Below, piece by piece: positions 42,064 to 50,108 of a stretch of 64,000 bases of DNA. The stretch lies in NCBI RefSeq assembly GCF_042854845.1, contig NZ_AP031498.1, positions 620,001 to 684,000 on the forward strand, read 5' to 3'. The DNA comes from Maricurvus nonylphenolicus. Its GTDB lineage: Bacteria; Pseudomonadota; Gammaproteobacteria; Pseudomonadales; Cellvibrionaceae. Each line of letters starts with the position of its first letter. Within the stretch, counting starts at the first letter, position 1. The position numbers and the translations under genes were made by a program. The notes under the pieces were generated by a model. It made no database searches, was not told the DNA's origin, and saw only the letters and a list, made by a program, of their open reading frames with translations.

Positions 42064-42158
42064 GGGGTCTGACCCTGCGGGTCAGACCCCATATTTAAAA
42101 CTGCGTTCGGGGAGTTCTTAGTTCTTAATCCGGGGTACGACCCGCAGGGTCGGACCCC
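42064..42158. repeat. Paired inverted repeat (BIME-like doublet), copy 2
   Basis: Units at 42064-42090 (GGGGTCTGACCC...) and 42132-42158 (GGGGTACGACCC...), in the same order as copy 1, with a longer 41-base middle. Located between the convergent AraC and acyltransferase genes. Confidence 0.85.
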
Positions 42159-42192
42159 TCACTTCTCTTACATCGCAGTTTATTCGCCTGTT

Positions 42193-43905
42193 TTACTCAC
42201 CCAGGTAGCGCTTGCGCTTGGCGGGTTTGAGTTTGGTCAGGTCGGCCAGAAACAGGCCATCCAAACAGTCACTGAAGTCTGGATCGATGCTGAATGCCAG
42301 CAGTTGGAATCCGCCCGGCTCAAACAGAGCGGCATATTGTTTTAACAGTACCGGTACCTTTTGACCTTGTTCGGCAAACACCGATTGCAGGTGGGCAAAA
42401 CCGCTGTCGCGATCCAGGCCGTCGTACTCGGTCGCCAGTTGTTGGCGATGAGCTGGGTCAAGGAAGTACGGTTGTTTAGCGCTAGCCAGGGCTTGTGGGG
42501 AGGCGTAGTGCAGCTCGTAGTAATACACCAGGTGATCTACCAATTGCTTGGGATAGCTGGCGCTGATGCTGACCGGGCCAATCATATAGCGAACTTCCGG
42601 GTTGTGGCGTAAATAAGCACCGATACCCTGCCACAGATAATCCAGGCTGTTTTTACCCCAGTATTTTGGATTCACAAAGCTGCGCCCCAATTCCAGGCCT
42701 TCTTGTAAATAACTGCGGAAGTCCGGCTGGAAGTTAAACAGAGTGCGGGTGTAAATACCTTGCTCGCCGTGTTGATCGATCAGCTTGCGTGTTTCACCAA
42801 TGCGGTAGGAGCCGGCAACCTCTAATGCTTTGCTGTCCCAGAGTACCAGGTGGTGGTAGTCGCGGTCGTAGCGGTCAAGGTCGCGTTTGGCGCCGGTGCC
42901 CTCGCCAACCTTGCGGAAGGCGACTTCACGCAGGCGGCCAATTTCGCGCATCAGTGTTGGTGCTTGCTGGTGGTTGGCCAGATAAATGCCGTTGTTATCG
43001 CGGGTCTGACCCAGCAATTCGGCCTGTTCCAATTCTTCACGCAGTTCGCAACGATCTTCCGGGTGGGCAATGGTTTTAACGGTTTCAAAAATCGGCTTAC
43101 GTTTGCGACCGATTTTGTACAGGTGTTTTTTCAGGCGTTTAATTAATGCCTTGTCATTGAGTTTGTCACTTTGCAGTGCTTCTGCAGGGATGGGCTCGCC
43201 GACGCGGAAGTGAATGGTGGCCGATTGTTTGTTAAACATTTCCTGGGCCAGCAGGGCGGTGCCCAAAGGTTTGTACAGCATGGAGGCGCTGTAGAACAGC
43301 AGCGAATTCTTGGCCTTAACATGAATGGGCAGTACCGGCGCTTTGGCGCGGCGGGCCAGATTCAGAAAACCCGGCAGCCAGCGGCCATCTTTAACACCGG
43401 TAGGATGGGCGCGAGAGACTTCTCCGGCCGGGAAAACGATCACGGCTTCGTCGTTATTCAGTGCTTCGAGGCTGCGGCGGAAGCTACGCAGGGCACTGCC
43501 CCCGGTCATATTGTCCAGCGGGATTAGCAGACTATGCAGGGCGGTAAAATGCATCAGCATATCATTGCCGATAATCTTCACATCGCGGCGGACTTCACTC
43601 ACCTGGCGCAATAGCGCCAAGCCATCAAGGGAGCCAATGGGATGGTTGGCAATGATCACCACACGGCCCTGCGCGGGGATATTCTGGCGATCCTGGGTGG
43701 TGATGGCGTAGCTAAAGTTAAAGTACTCAAATACGCGATCGATAAAATCCAGGGCGTCGGCATCGTCGTTAGCCTGTAAGAAGGCGTTAATATCCTTCTC
43801 TTTGGTGAGAGAGCGCAGGAAAGAAACGACGGGCTTTTTAATCAGGTCGGGTTGGCTCTTAAAGTTTGGGAATTTATTGGCAACCGCTTGTTCGATATCA
43901 ATCAT
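42193..43905 (-). CDS. Fused acyltransferase, OlsF-like lipid synthase
   Basis: About 570 residues with two acyltransferase domains. The N-terminal half is a PlsC/LPLAT-type O-acyltransferase (NHPIGSLDG with the His-Asp pair at about residues 90-98, later FPAGEVSR). The C-terminal half is a GNAT-type N-acyltransferase like OlsB and so-called haemolysins (REVAFRKVGEGTGAKRDLDRYD, YRIGETRKL). This order matches OlsF, which makes ornithine or glutamine lipids in one polypeptide. Start placed at the ATG at 43905; a GTG at 43926 is an alternative. If the function is as inferred, the cell can make phosphorus-free membrane lipids. The head amino acid cannot be read from the sequence. Confidence 0.8.
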   Translation of the reverse strand: MIDIEQAVANKFPNFKSQPDLIKKPVVSFLRSLTKEKDINAFLQANDDADALDFIDRVFEYFNFSYAITTQDRQNIPAQGRVVIIANHPIGSLDGLALLRQVSEVRRDVKIIGNDMLMHFTALHSLLIPLDNMTGGSALRSFRRSLEALNNDEAVIVFPAGEVSRAHPTGVKDGRWLPGFLNLARRAKAPVLPIHVKAKNSLLFYSASMLYKPLGTALLAQEMFNKQSATIHFRVGEPIPAEALQSDKLNDKALIKRLKKHLYKIGRKRKPIFETVKTIAHPEDRCELREELEQAELLGQTRDNNGIYLANHQQAPTLMREIGRLREVAFRKVGEGTGAKRDLDRYDRDYHHLVLWDSKALEVAGSYRIGETRKLIDQHGEQGIYTRTLFNFQPDFRSYLQEGLELGRSFVNPKYWGKNSLDYLWQGIGAYLRHNPEVRYMIGPVSISASYPKQLVDHLVYYYELHYASPQALASAKQPYFLDPAHRQQLATEYDGLDRDSGFAHLQSVFAEQGQKVPVLLKQYAALFEPGGFQLLAFSIDPDFSDCLDGLFLADLTKLKPAKRKRYLGE

Positions 43906-44053
43906 AGCTAGGCTCTGTCTGTTCACAATATCTTTTCACAATTGCGACAAAATTAAGCGATTGGCATGAAGCTGGGATGACAGCTGTATGACTGTCTTGT
44001 GACAAATAGGGGGTGTACACTGGGAGTATGCCCGTCAGGTGAGGGAAGTGGTT

Positions 44054-44704
44054 ATGACATTGGTAGTGTACGACTATGGGGTGCGAACTCAGACTCCCTG
44101 GTATGACATATTTCCGCCCCGTGATGTGAATCAGCTTAACGAGTTGGCGGCCTCCAATCGCCTTAGCGAGCGCGACCAGGTCAAAGAGAGCGGTATGCCT
44201 GCCCAGACGTTGCCGGGCCAAGGTCATAAAGGCAAGGGACAGGCTGCACCCTACCAGGAAATTCATGACGGTGAGCCACAGCGCAAGCCGGTGTATTACG
44301 CCAAGGATATTATGCAGGCGCCTGTCGTCACCCTGCCGGAGTCCGCAACCTTACAGAGAGCCTGGGAATTATTTAAGCAAAAAGGCTTTCGCCATATTCC
44401 GGTTATCAATGGATCGCAACAGCTGTGCGGTCTGGTGTCTGAGCGGGACCTTTTGCGTGCAACATCAACCATGGTATTGGATCACCCTTTGAGTGAGCAG
44501 CGAACGGTTGTGGAAGTGATGACTCGGCGGGTGCTAACCGTTGGACCTATGTCCGAGATTCGAGAACTGGCAGCGGCTATGACTGGGCACAAGGTGGGCG
44601 CTATGCCGGTATTGGATAGTGAGGAAAATCTGGTTGGTATTGTCACCCTTGTGGATATTCTGCAGGTGATTATGAATCGAGCGCCGATTGATTTGTGGAG
44701 TTAA
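44054..44704 (+). CDS. Protein with two CBS domains
   Basis: 216 residues from the ATG at 44054, chosen over a GTG at 44039 because an AGGG lies 8 bases upstream. About 75 N-terminal residues look disordered. Two CBS domains follow: the first from about 84 (AKDIMQAPVVTLPES ... FRHIPVINGSQQLCGLVSERDLL), the second from about 150 (VVEVMTRRVLTVGPMSE ... VGAMPVLDSEENLVGIVTLVDIL). CBS pairs bind adenosyl nucleotides and regulate partner proteins; no partner is evident here. Divergent from the acyltransferase gene. Confidence 0.85.
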   Translation: MTLVVYDYGVRTQTPWYDIFPPRDVNQLNELAASNRLSERDQVKESGMPAQTLPGQGHKGKGQAAPYQEIHDGEPQRKPVYYAKDIMQAPVVTLPESATLQRAWELFKQKGFRHIPVINGSQQLCGLVSERDLLRATSTMVLDHPLSEQRTVVEVMTRRVLTVGPMSEIRELAAAMTGHKVGAMPVLDSEENLVGIVTLVDILQVIMNRAPIDLWS

Positions 44705-44711
44705 GGGGAGT

Positions 44712-44743
44712 TAAAACAAAAGCAGCCGCCCGAAGGCGGCTGT
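44712..44743 (-). terminator. Terminator of the TonB receptor gene
   Basis: On the minus strand CAGCCGCC-TTCG-GGCGGCTG followed by CTTTTGTTTT. Located between the CBS gene stop and the receptor stop. On the plus strand it lacks a T run. Confidence 0.75.
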
Positions 44744-44776
44744 AAGAGGGTACTGCGTAGGTAAAGCAAAATAGTT

Positions 44777-47083
44777 TTAGAAGGTGTAGGTTACATCCAA
44801 GCCGTAGACTCGGCCTTTGGCGAGTGGGGAGAAGGTGCCGCCGGTTGGAACTCCTGCAATGTCATCCGGAAGTTGCGTATCGCCACCATGTTTGACTTCA
44901 TCTAGTAAGTTACGACCGTAGAGACCAATGTTCCAGTGGCCGTCGTTACTGTAGAAGTCGATGCCTGCATCGAGGATTTTTTGCTTGTCGATAAAGCCCA
45001 AATTACTATCGGTGTAGGCAGATTCATCTCGGTAGGCGTAATTGATACGAGAAGTAATGTAACCAACATCCCCAAGAGGAAGGTCATGGCTTAAACCAAT
45101 GCTATACGTCCATTCAGCGGCCCTTGGAAGGTCAAGCTTTTCATCTGCGCTATCTACAACGTTGTCACCATTCAGGTCTTCTTTAACGTCATCGTATTCT
45201 GCGTCTATATAACCCACTGATGCAGTGAGAAGTAGCTGCTCTGTTATTGCGTACATGCCGTCAATCTCTAAACCAACAATGGATGCGTCGGCTGTATTGC
45301 GAACAAGCTGTACAACACCTGCTCCCTCGTTAGGAAGATTTAGCTCACGTTGCATATCATCAATTTTATTATAGAAAAGAGCGGCATTTATGCGGCCTTT
45401 CTGACCAATTTCTCTCTTGATACCAACTTCAAAGTTGTCTACTTGCTCCTCGTCGAAAGATGCAGGGGGTACTGTGAAAGAAGTATTTCGTAGGTTATAG
45501 CCACCAGAACGGAAACCTCTAGACCAGTGTGTGTAAACAATGGTTTCTTCGTCTAGATCGTAAGTAAGGCCTACTTTCGGAGACCAGTTACTCCAATCTT
45601 CATCATCAACAAAATCGAAAGGACAGTCGCCGTTTGTAACGATATTACATTCGTCGTCTCGTGGTCCAAGTAGGGGGAAAGTTGGAACTAAGGTTGTAAT
45701 ATTTTCATTCAACGAGGCAAGCTTTGCTTCTTTTTCTTCTTTGGTATATCTCAAGCCTGCTGACAATGTTAAGCGTTCGCTAAGGTCGTAGTCGCCAGCG
45801 ATGAACACACCTGTGGTTTCGACTTCATATTCACCACCACCGTCGTATTGGATTCCGCCAAGTACAGCAGGTATTTGTGCTAATAATCTTCGTTCGTGAT
45901 AATCGATTTCGTTAGTGAAGTGATAGATGCCCGCTGTTAGGTTTAGCTTATCAAATTGGCCGTTGTATCTTAACTCATAGCTATATTGCTCTGCTTCGAG
46001 CCATGAGGGGGCATGGAAATAAGGCTGGGAAGATGCATCAATATCACCGATGCCGGTCTGAGTATTATCTCTCCATCCGAAAATACCAGTCACAGTACCA
46101 TCGCCGAATTCGACGTCGTAGTTAGCTTCTAAGGCTAGGAAGTTAGTCCGAGTCTTTAGGAACCCTTCTTCATCAACCGAAAAGTTAAAGCTATCGCGAT
46201 CATAATTATTGACTGCGTTTGGCACGCCGCTTCCATTGGTATGACTCTGTGAGGCAGGCCCATCCCCATCTGATTCACTATACTCATAGCGCGCAATAAC
46301 ATTTAATTTATCTGTCGGATCCCAATCCAAAACCCCGCGCGCCATTTTGGTCCGGTTTTCACCAAACTCATCGTTGGTGGCTAAGTTTTCAAACCAGCCA
46401 TCATCGTTGTTGTAGTAGAGAACCAGTTTACCCCCTAAAGAGTCGGTGATAGGCCCACTGATGCTACTCATTGCATAGGTGTTTAATTCTTCACCACCGC
46501 CTTCAACGGCAGTCCGGACTTTGACTTCCAGCTCATCACCCGGACGTTTGGTTTTCATCAAAACCGCACCGCCGGTTACATTACGGCCAAACAGAATCCC
46601 CTGTGGACCACGCAACACTTCGATACTTTCCAAATCAAAAGTGTCGAGAATAATGCCGTTATTCACGCCCATATACACGCCATCAACAAAGATACCTACC
46701 GTAGGATCAATGGATGGAATGGAGCTGTTAATACCCAGGCCACGGATAGAGAAGTTGGCGGTACCGCGGGAGGTGCCGATATCATCCAGGGCTACGTTGG
46801 GCATGCCTACGGACAGGTTGGTCAGGTCGCGTACCTTCAAGGCATCGATCTGCTCTGAGCCAAAAGCACTGATGGATAGTGGCACGTCCTGAGCGCTCTC
46901 TTCACGCTTACGTGCTGTTACCGTGACTTCTTCCAAAATAGATAAGGCAGAACCACGTTGGGGTTGATCGGATGTTTCCTGTGCACTCACGCTAGTGCTT
47001 GCAATGGCCAGGGCCAGAGCGGAAACGGTAAATAGATGCGAACGTGTCTCTCTTTGAATGGAGCTAGAGTGTGAGTGAGTCAT
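44777..47083 (-). CDS. TonB-dependent outer-membrane receptor
   Basis: 768 residues from the ATG at 47083, which has a GGAG seven bases upstream; a longer frame to 47128 is less likely. Signal peptide ends near ASTSVSA-QE. The plug domain has a TonB-box-like LEEVTVTARKR, followed by SIRGLGINSS and SIEVLRGPQGILFGRN. The barrel ends in Phe (YGLDVTYTF). The sequence is typical of the large family of TonB receptors in marine proteobacteria with non-siderophore substrates such as lipids, sterols or aromatics. No transport partner is adjacent. The upstream region holds a TetR-like palindrome. Confidence 0.9.
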   Translation of the reverse strand: MTHSHSSSIQRETRSHLFTVSALALAIASTSVSAQETSDQPQRGSALSILEEVTVTARKREESAQDVPLSISAFGSEQIDALKVRDLTNLSVGMPNVALDDIGTSRGTANFSIRGLGINSSIPSIDPTVGIFVDGVYMGVNNGIILDTFDLESIEVLRGPQGILFGRNVTGGAVLMKTKRPGDELEVKVRTAVEGGGEELNTYAMSSISGPITDSLGGKLVLYYNNDDGWFENLATNDEFGENRTKMARGVLDWDPTDKLNVIARYEYSESDGDGPASQSHTNGSGVPNAVNNYDRDSFNFSVDEEGFLKTRTNFLALEANYDVEFGDGTVTGIFGWRDNTQTGIGDIDASSQPYFHAPSWLEAEQYSYELRYNGQFDKLNLTAGIYHFTNEIDYHERRLLAQIPAVLGGIQYDGGGEYEVETTGVFIAGDYDLSERLTLSAGLRYTKEEKEAKLASLNENITTLVPTFPLLGPRDDECNIVTNGDCPFDFVDDEDWSNWSPKVGLTYDLDEETIVYTHWSRGFRSGGYNLRNTSFTVPPASFDEEQVDNFEVGIKREIGQKGRINAALFYNKIDDMQRELNLPNEGAGVVQLVRNTADASIVGLEIDGMYAITEQLLLTASVGYIDAEYDDVKEDLNGDNVVDSADEKLDLPRAAEWTYSIGLSHDLPLGDVGYITSRINYAYRDESAYTDSNLGFIDKQKILDAGIDFYSNDGHWNIGLYGRNLLDEVKHGGDTQLPDDIAGVPTGGTFSPLAKGRVYGLDVTYTF

Positions 47084-47272
47084 ATGATCTCCGTACTTAT
47101 ATTTATTATTACGACCATATAGCGACAAACCACCTGTACCAGCTTGGCTAGCCGCTAACAGAAGCGACGCGCTTATTGCTCGGTATTAATGTTGCACTCT
47201 CGTATACCGGCAATAATCTGTGGTGTCGGTTTTTAGAGTAATCGCTAAAAAACTATTTTCCTAGCAAAAACA

Positions 47273-47288
47273 GTGACCGGTCAGTCAC
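47273..47288. promoter_or_regulatory. TetR-like operator upstream of the TonB receptor
   Basis: GTGACCGGTCAGTCAC, made of the perfect palindrome TGACCGGTCA plus a further GTCAC half site, the overlapping half-site design common to TetR-family operators. It lies about 190 bases upstream of the receptor start. No TetR gene is in the window. Confidence 0.5.
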
Positions 47289-47327
47289 ATTGTTTCATAT
47301 TTACGGAAAGAAAAGTTGAAAGGCTGC

Positions 47328-48512
47328 TCAAGAATGCAATTCTTTTAATTGCTCGAACTGCTTGTCGAGTAATTCCGAGTAAGGGGCTTGGACCTGTTCA
47401 ACCTGTAGCCAGTATTGATTGAGGTCAGTGCTTTGGATGCGATCTTCCAGGGCCGCGTTATCGAACAGGGCTTGCTCAATTAACAGGCTACCCGCGGTTT
47501 GGGAGGTAATCAGTGATTCGTGGGCCAGCAATTGCTCATGGCCACTAATTTGCTCCATAAGTGAGTGGCTTTGTCGTTCGGGGGTAATGCTGGCGTTGAG
47601 TTGCAGCTTAATGCCTTTGCTTTGGGTATCAGAAAAGCGCTGCAACAGGTGGGCGCAGCACAGGGCGTTAAAGGCGCTGCTGTCGATATCGGCACCGCGG
47701 AATTTAATCTGGATATGGCTGTGGGCGGAATTTACCTGGGCTTGTACCTGCCCTTTATAGAGGGCGCATACGCCTTTTACCTGTTGTTCAAGGCTGTCGA
47801 GTAACTGTTTTAGCAGTGGGCTGCTGAGTTGACGCTTGAGGTCGCTGAGGTTTTTAAGGTAAAGGTTTAGATCCACCGTGTGCTTTTTGGCGGGCATATC
47901 GCTCATCATCGGTTTCAGGTTGGCGATGGGGATGCTGCCTGCGGGGTTGGACTTTGTTGGGGTTTCTTGGTGGCTATTGTCGGCCGAATCGTCTGTTGAA
48001 TTGTTTGCCGTTTGGTTGTTTCTTGCAGGTTTGGCGCCGATGATCAGTATGGCAATCAGTACGATCAGCCCCAAGCTGAGAGTGACGGGGGCAATGGTCG
48101 CGTGATCGGGTTGTTGCAGGGACAGGGTGACATAACCGGCAACGCTGTTGTGAAAGGTAATCGGCGCACTGAAGTTCAGGGCATCGGGGCTGGCATTGAG
48201 GTTGGGGGTGCTGCCGGCCTGTACCAGTAAACGGTTTTCCACATCGTGGATGGTAGCGTTGTCGATACGTGGGTTTTCGGCGATATCGCGCAGGATCACC
48301 TGCAGGCTAACCAGGTCATGGTTAAGGGTGGCGTCTACCGCCTGGCGAGCAGCCAGTGCAGCCAGCGCCTGGCCATAGTGTTCATCCTGCTGTGCCAGCG
48401 TTTGTTGCTGAGTGCTTAACTGCAGGCCAGTGGCGGCAACAATACCGAGTAATAGGCCTAGGCAAAGCGGCAGCCAGGGTGAGCGGCTGAAAAGGGCGGC
48501 TATGGGCTTCAT
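47328..48512 (-). CDS. AhpA/YtjB-like membrane protein next to serB
   Basis: 394 residues. An N-terminal membrane helix (PWLPLCLGLLLGIVAATGL) is followed by a periplasmic region of about 110 residues, a second helix (VTLSLGLIVLIAILIIGAK) and a long cytoplasmic part rich in Asn, Ser and Thr after the helix. E. coli Smp/YtjB, of similar topology, is divergent from serB in the same way, and I base the call on topology plus this neighbour. Its biochemical role is not established. The C-terminal 200 residues look helical and soluble. Confidence 0.6.
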   Translation of the reverse strand: MKPIAALFSRSPWLPLCLGLLLGIVAATGLQLSTQQQTLAQQDEHYGQALAALAARQAVDATLNHDLVSLQVILRDIAENPRIDNATIHDVENRLLVQAGSTPNLNASPDALNFSAPITFHNSVAGYVTLSLQQPDHATIAPVTLSLGLIVLIAILIIGAKPARNNQTANNSTDDSADNSHQETPTKSNPAGSIPIANLKPMMSDMPAKKHTVDLNLYLKNLSDLKRQLSSPLLKQLLDSLEQQVKGVCALYKGQVQAQVNSAHSHIQIKFRGADIDSSAFNALCCAHLLQRFSDTQSKGIKLQLNASITPERQSHSLMEQISGHEQLLAHESLITSQTAGSLLIEQALFDNAALEDRIQSTDLNQYWLQVEQVQAPYSELLDKQFEQLKELHS

Positions 48513-48561
48513 AATACTGGGCTGGCAGTCCCGCGTTTAGTTATCGTTGTTATTATGTGAG

Positions 48562-48617
48562 TTATCTTGTGAGGCTGACTAAGCTACAATAGCGCGGGCC
48601 ACCCTGCAGGGATGGCC
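48562..48617 (+). promoter_or_regulatory. serB promoter and leader hairpin
   Basis: TTATCT (48562-48567), 17-base spacer and TACAAT (48585-48590) followed by AGCGCGGG. Immediately after the expected start is GGCCACCCTGCAGGGATGGCC (48597-48617), a hairpin with a palindromic centre. The -35, spacer length, -10 and discriminator match the efp promoter. Confidence 0.6.
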
Positions 48618-48764
48618 AATTTAATCAGTGTTTGGCGTTCGTGCCTATTGTTTTGTGCCATTTATTTTATCGGATGATAATGACGTGGCGAGGAAAATAG
48701 TGGCCAGCGACAAAAGCGGTCAATTTATGGCCAGTTAAACGCATCAGTGTAAAGAAGCCCGTTT

Positions 48765-49973
48765 GTGAAAGAGATTCTATTAATCAGTGTGACCGGTGAA
48801 GATAAGCCCGGTGTAACGTCTGCTATTACCTCCATCCTGGCCAAGTACCAAGCCAATATTCTGGATATCGGTCAGGCGGTCATTCACGATAGCTTGAGCC
48901 TGGGCTTGCTGGTGGAAGTACCGCCGGAAAGCGAGTCTTCCCCTGTGTTTAAGGATGTGTTGCTGCGGGCTCACGATATGGGCATGCAGGTTCGCTTTGA
49001 ACCTATCAGTGAAGATCGCTACGCCGAGTGGGTGACGCATCAGGGTAAAGATCGCCATATCGTCACCCTGCTATCACGCAAGGTGACTGCGGGACAGATT
49101 TCTGAAGTGACGGCGGTAGCGGCCAAGCACGGATTAAATATCGATAATATTAATCGCCTGTCCGGGCGTATTAGCCTCAATGAGGTCGATGAGTATTCCA
49201 AGGCCTGTGTCGAGTTTTCTGCACGCGGCACACCGGCAGACCTGGGTGAGCTGCGCAGTGATTTTATGGAACTCTCCAGTCGGTTAGACGCCGATGTGGC
49301 TTTCCAGGAAGACAATATCTTCCGTCGCAATCGTCGCCTGGTGTGTTTCGATATGGATTCCACCTTGATCGAAGCCGAAGTGATCGATGAGCTGGCCAAG
49401 GCGGCAGGAGTTGGTGAGCAGGTGGTGGAAATCACCGAAGCGGCCATGCGCGGTGAGCTGGACTTTAACGAGAGCTTTGCCAAGCGTATGGCGCTGCTTA
49501 AAGGCCTGGACGAAAGTGTGCTGGCGGAGATCGCTGAGCAATTGTCTATCACCGAAGGGGCTGCGCATCTGATCAGTACCTTGCGTAACCTGGGTTATAA
49601 AACCGCCATTCTCTCTGGTGGTTTTAATTACTTTGGCCGTTACCTGCAGGAAAAGCTGGGTATCGATTATGTCTATGCCAATGAGCTGGACATTGTCGAC
49701 GGCAAGGTGACAGGCGAGGTTAAAGGCACCGTGGTTAACGGCGAGCGTAAAGCCGAGTTGCTGCGCGAGCTGGCGGCGAAGGAAAATATTTCGCTGGAGC
49801 AGGTGATTGCTGTGGGTGATGGAGCCAATGATTTACCCATGTTGAGTATTGCTGGCTTGGGTATTGCCTTCCGCGCCAAGCCGTTGGTGAAGGCGTCGGC
49901 GAAGCAGTCTATTTCCAACCTGGGACTGGATGCCATTCTGTACTTGATCGGTTTCCGCGACCGCGACGTTTAG
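48765..49973 (+). CDS. serB: Phosphoserine phosphatase
   Basis: Last step of serine synthesis, removing phosphate from phosphoserine. 402 residues with a GTG start. Two N-terminal ACT domains (about residues 1-170, starting EILLISVTGEDKPGVTSAI) are followed by a HAD phosphatase domain: catalytic CFDMDSTLIEAE (DxDxT), SGGFNYF (motif II) and GDGANDLPML (motif IV). The two-ACT long form is the Pseudomonas/Mycobacterium type; enterobacterial SerB is shorter. Preceded by a leader of about 165 bases. A repeat doublet follows the stop. Confidence 0.96.
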   Translation: MKEILLISVTGEDKPGVTSAITSILAKYQANILDIGQAVIHDSLSLGLLVEVPPESESSPVFKDVLLRAHDMGMQVRFEPISEDRYAEWVTHQGKDRHIVTLLSRKVTAGQISEVTAVAAKHGLNIDNINRLSGRISLNEVDEYSKACVEFSARGTPADLGELRSDFMELSSRLDADVAFQEDNIFRRNRRLVCFDMDSTLIEAEVIDELAKAAGVGEQVVEITEAAMRGELDFNESFAKRMALLKGLDESVLAEIAEQLSITEGAAHLISTLRNLGYKTAILSGGFNYFGRYLQEKLGIDYVYANELDIVDGKVTGEVKGTVVNGERKAELLRELAAKENISLEQVIAVGDGANDLPMLSIAGLGIAFRAKPLVKASAKQSISNLGLDAILYLIGFRDRDV

Positions 49974-50000
49974 GTTTTCTTAGGTGGGGTACTGATGTCC

Positions 50001-50087
50001 GGGGTCTGACCCTGCGGGTCAGACCCCATTCGAAGCGACAGAGCTTGGGTATTCTTACGTGGGGTACGACCCGCAGGGTCGGACCCC
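50001..50087. repeat. Paired inverted repeat (BIME-like doublet), copy 3
   Basis: Units at 50001-50027 and 50061-50087 with the same order and 33-base middle length as copy 1. Located between the convergent serB and fimX genes. Confidence 0.87.
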
Positions 50088-50108
50088 AGTTAGCACCGCA
50101 CTTCCGAA

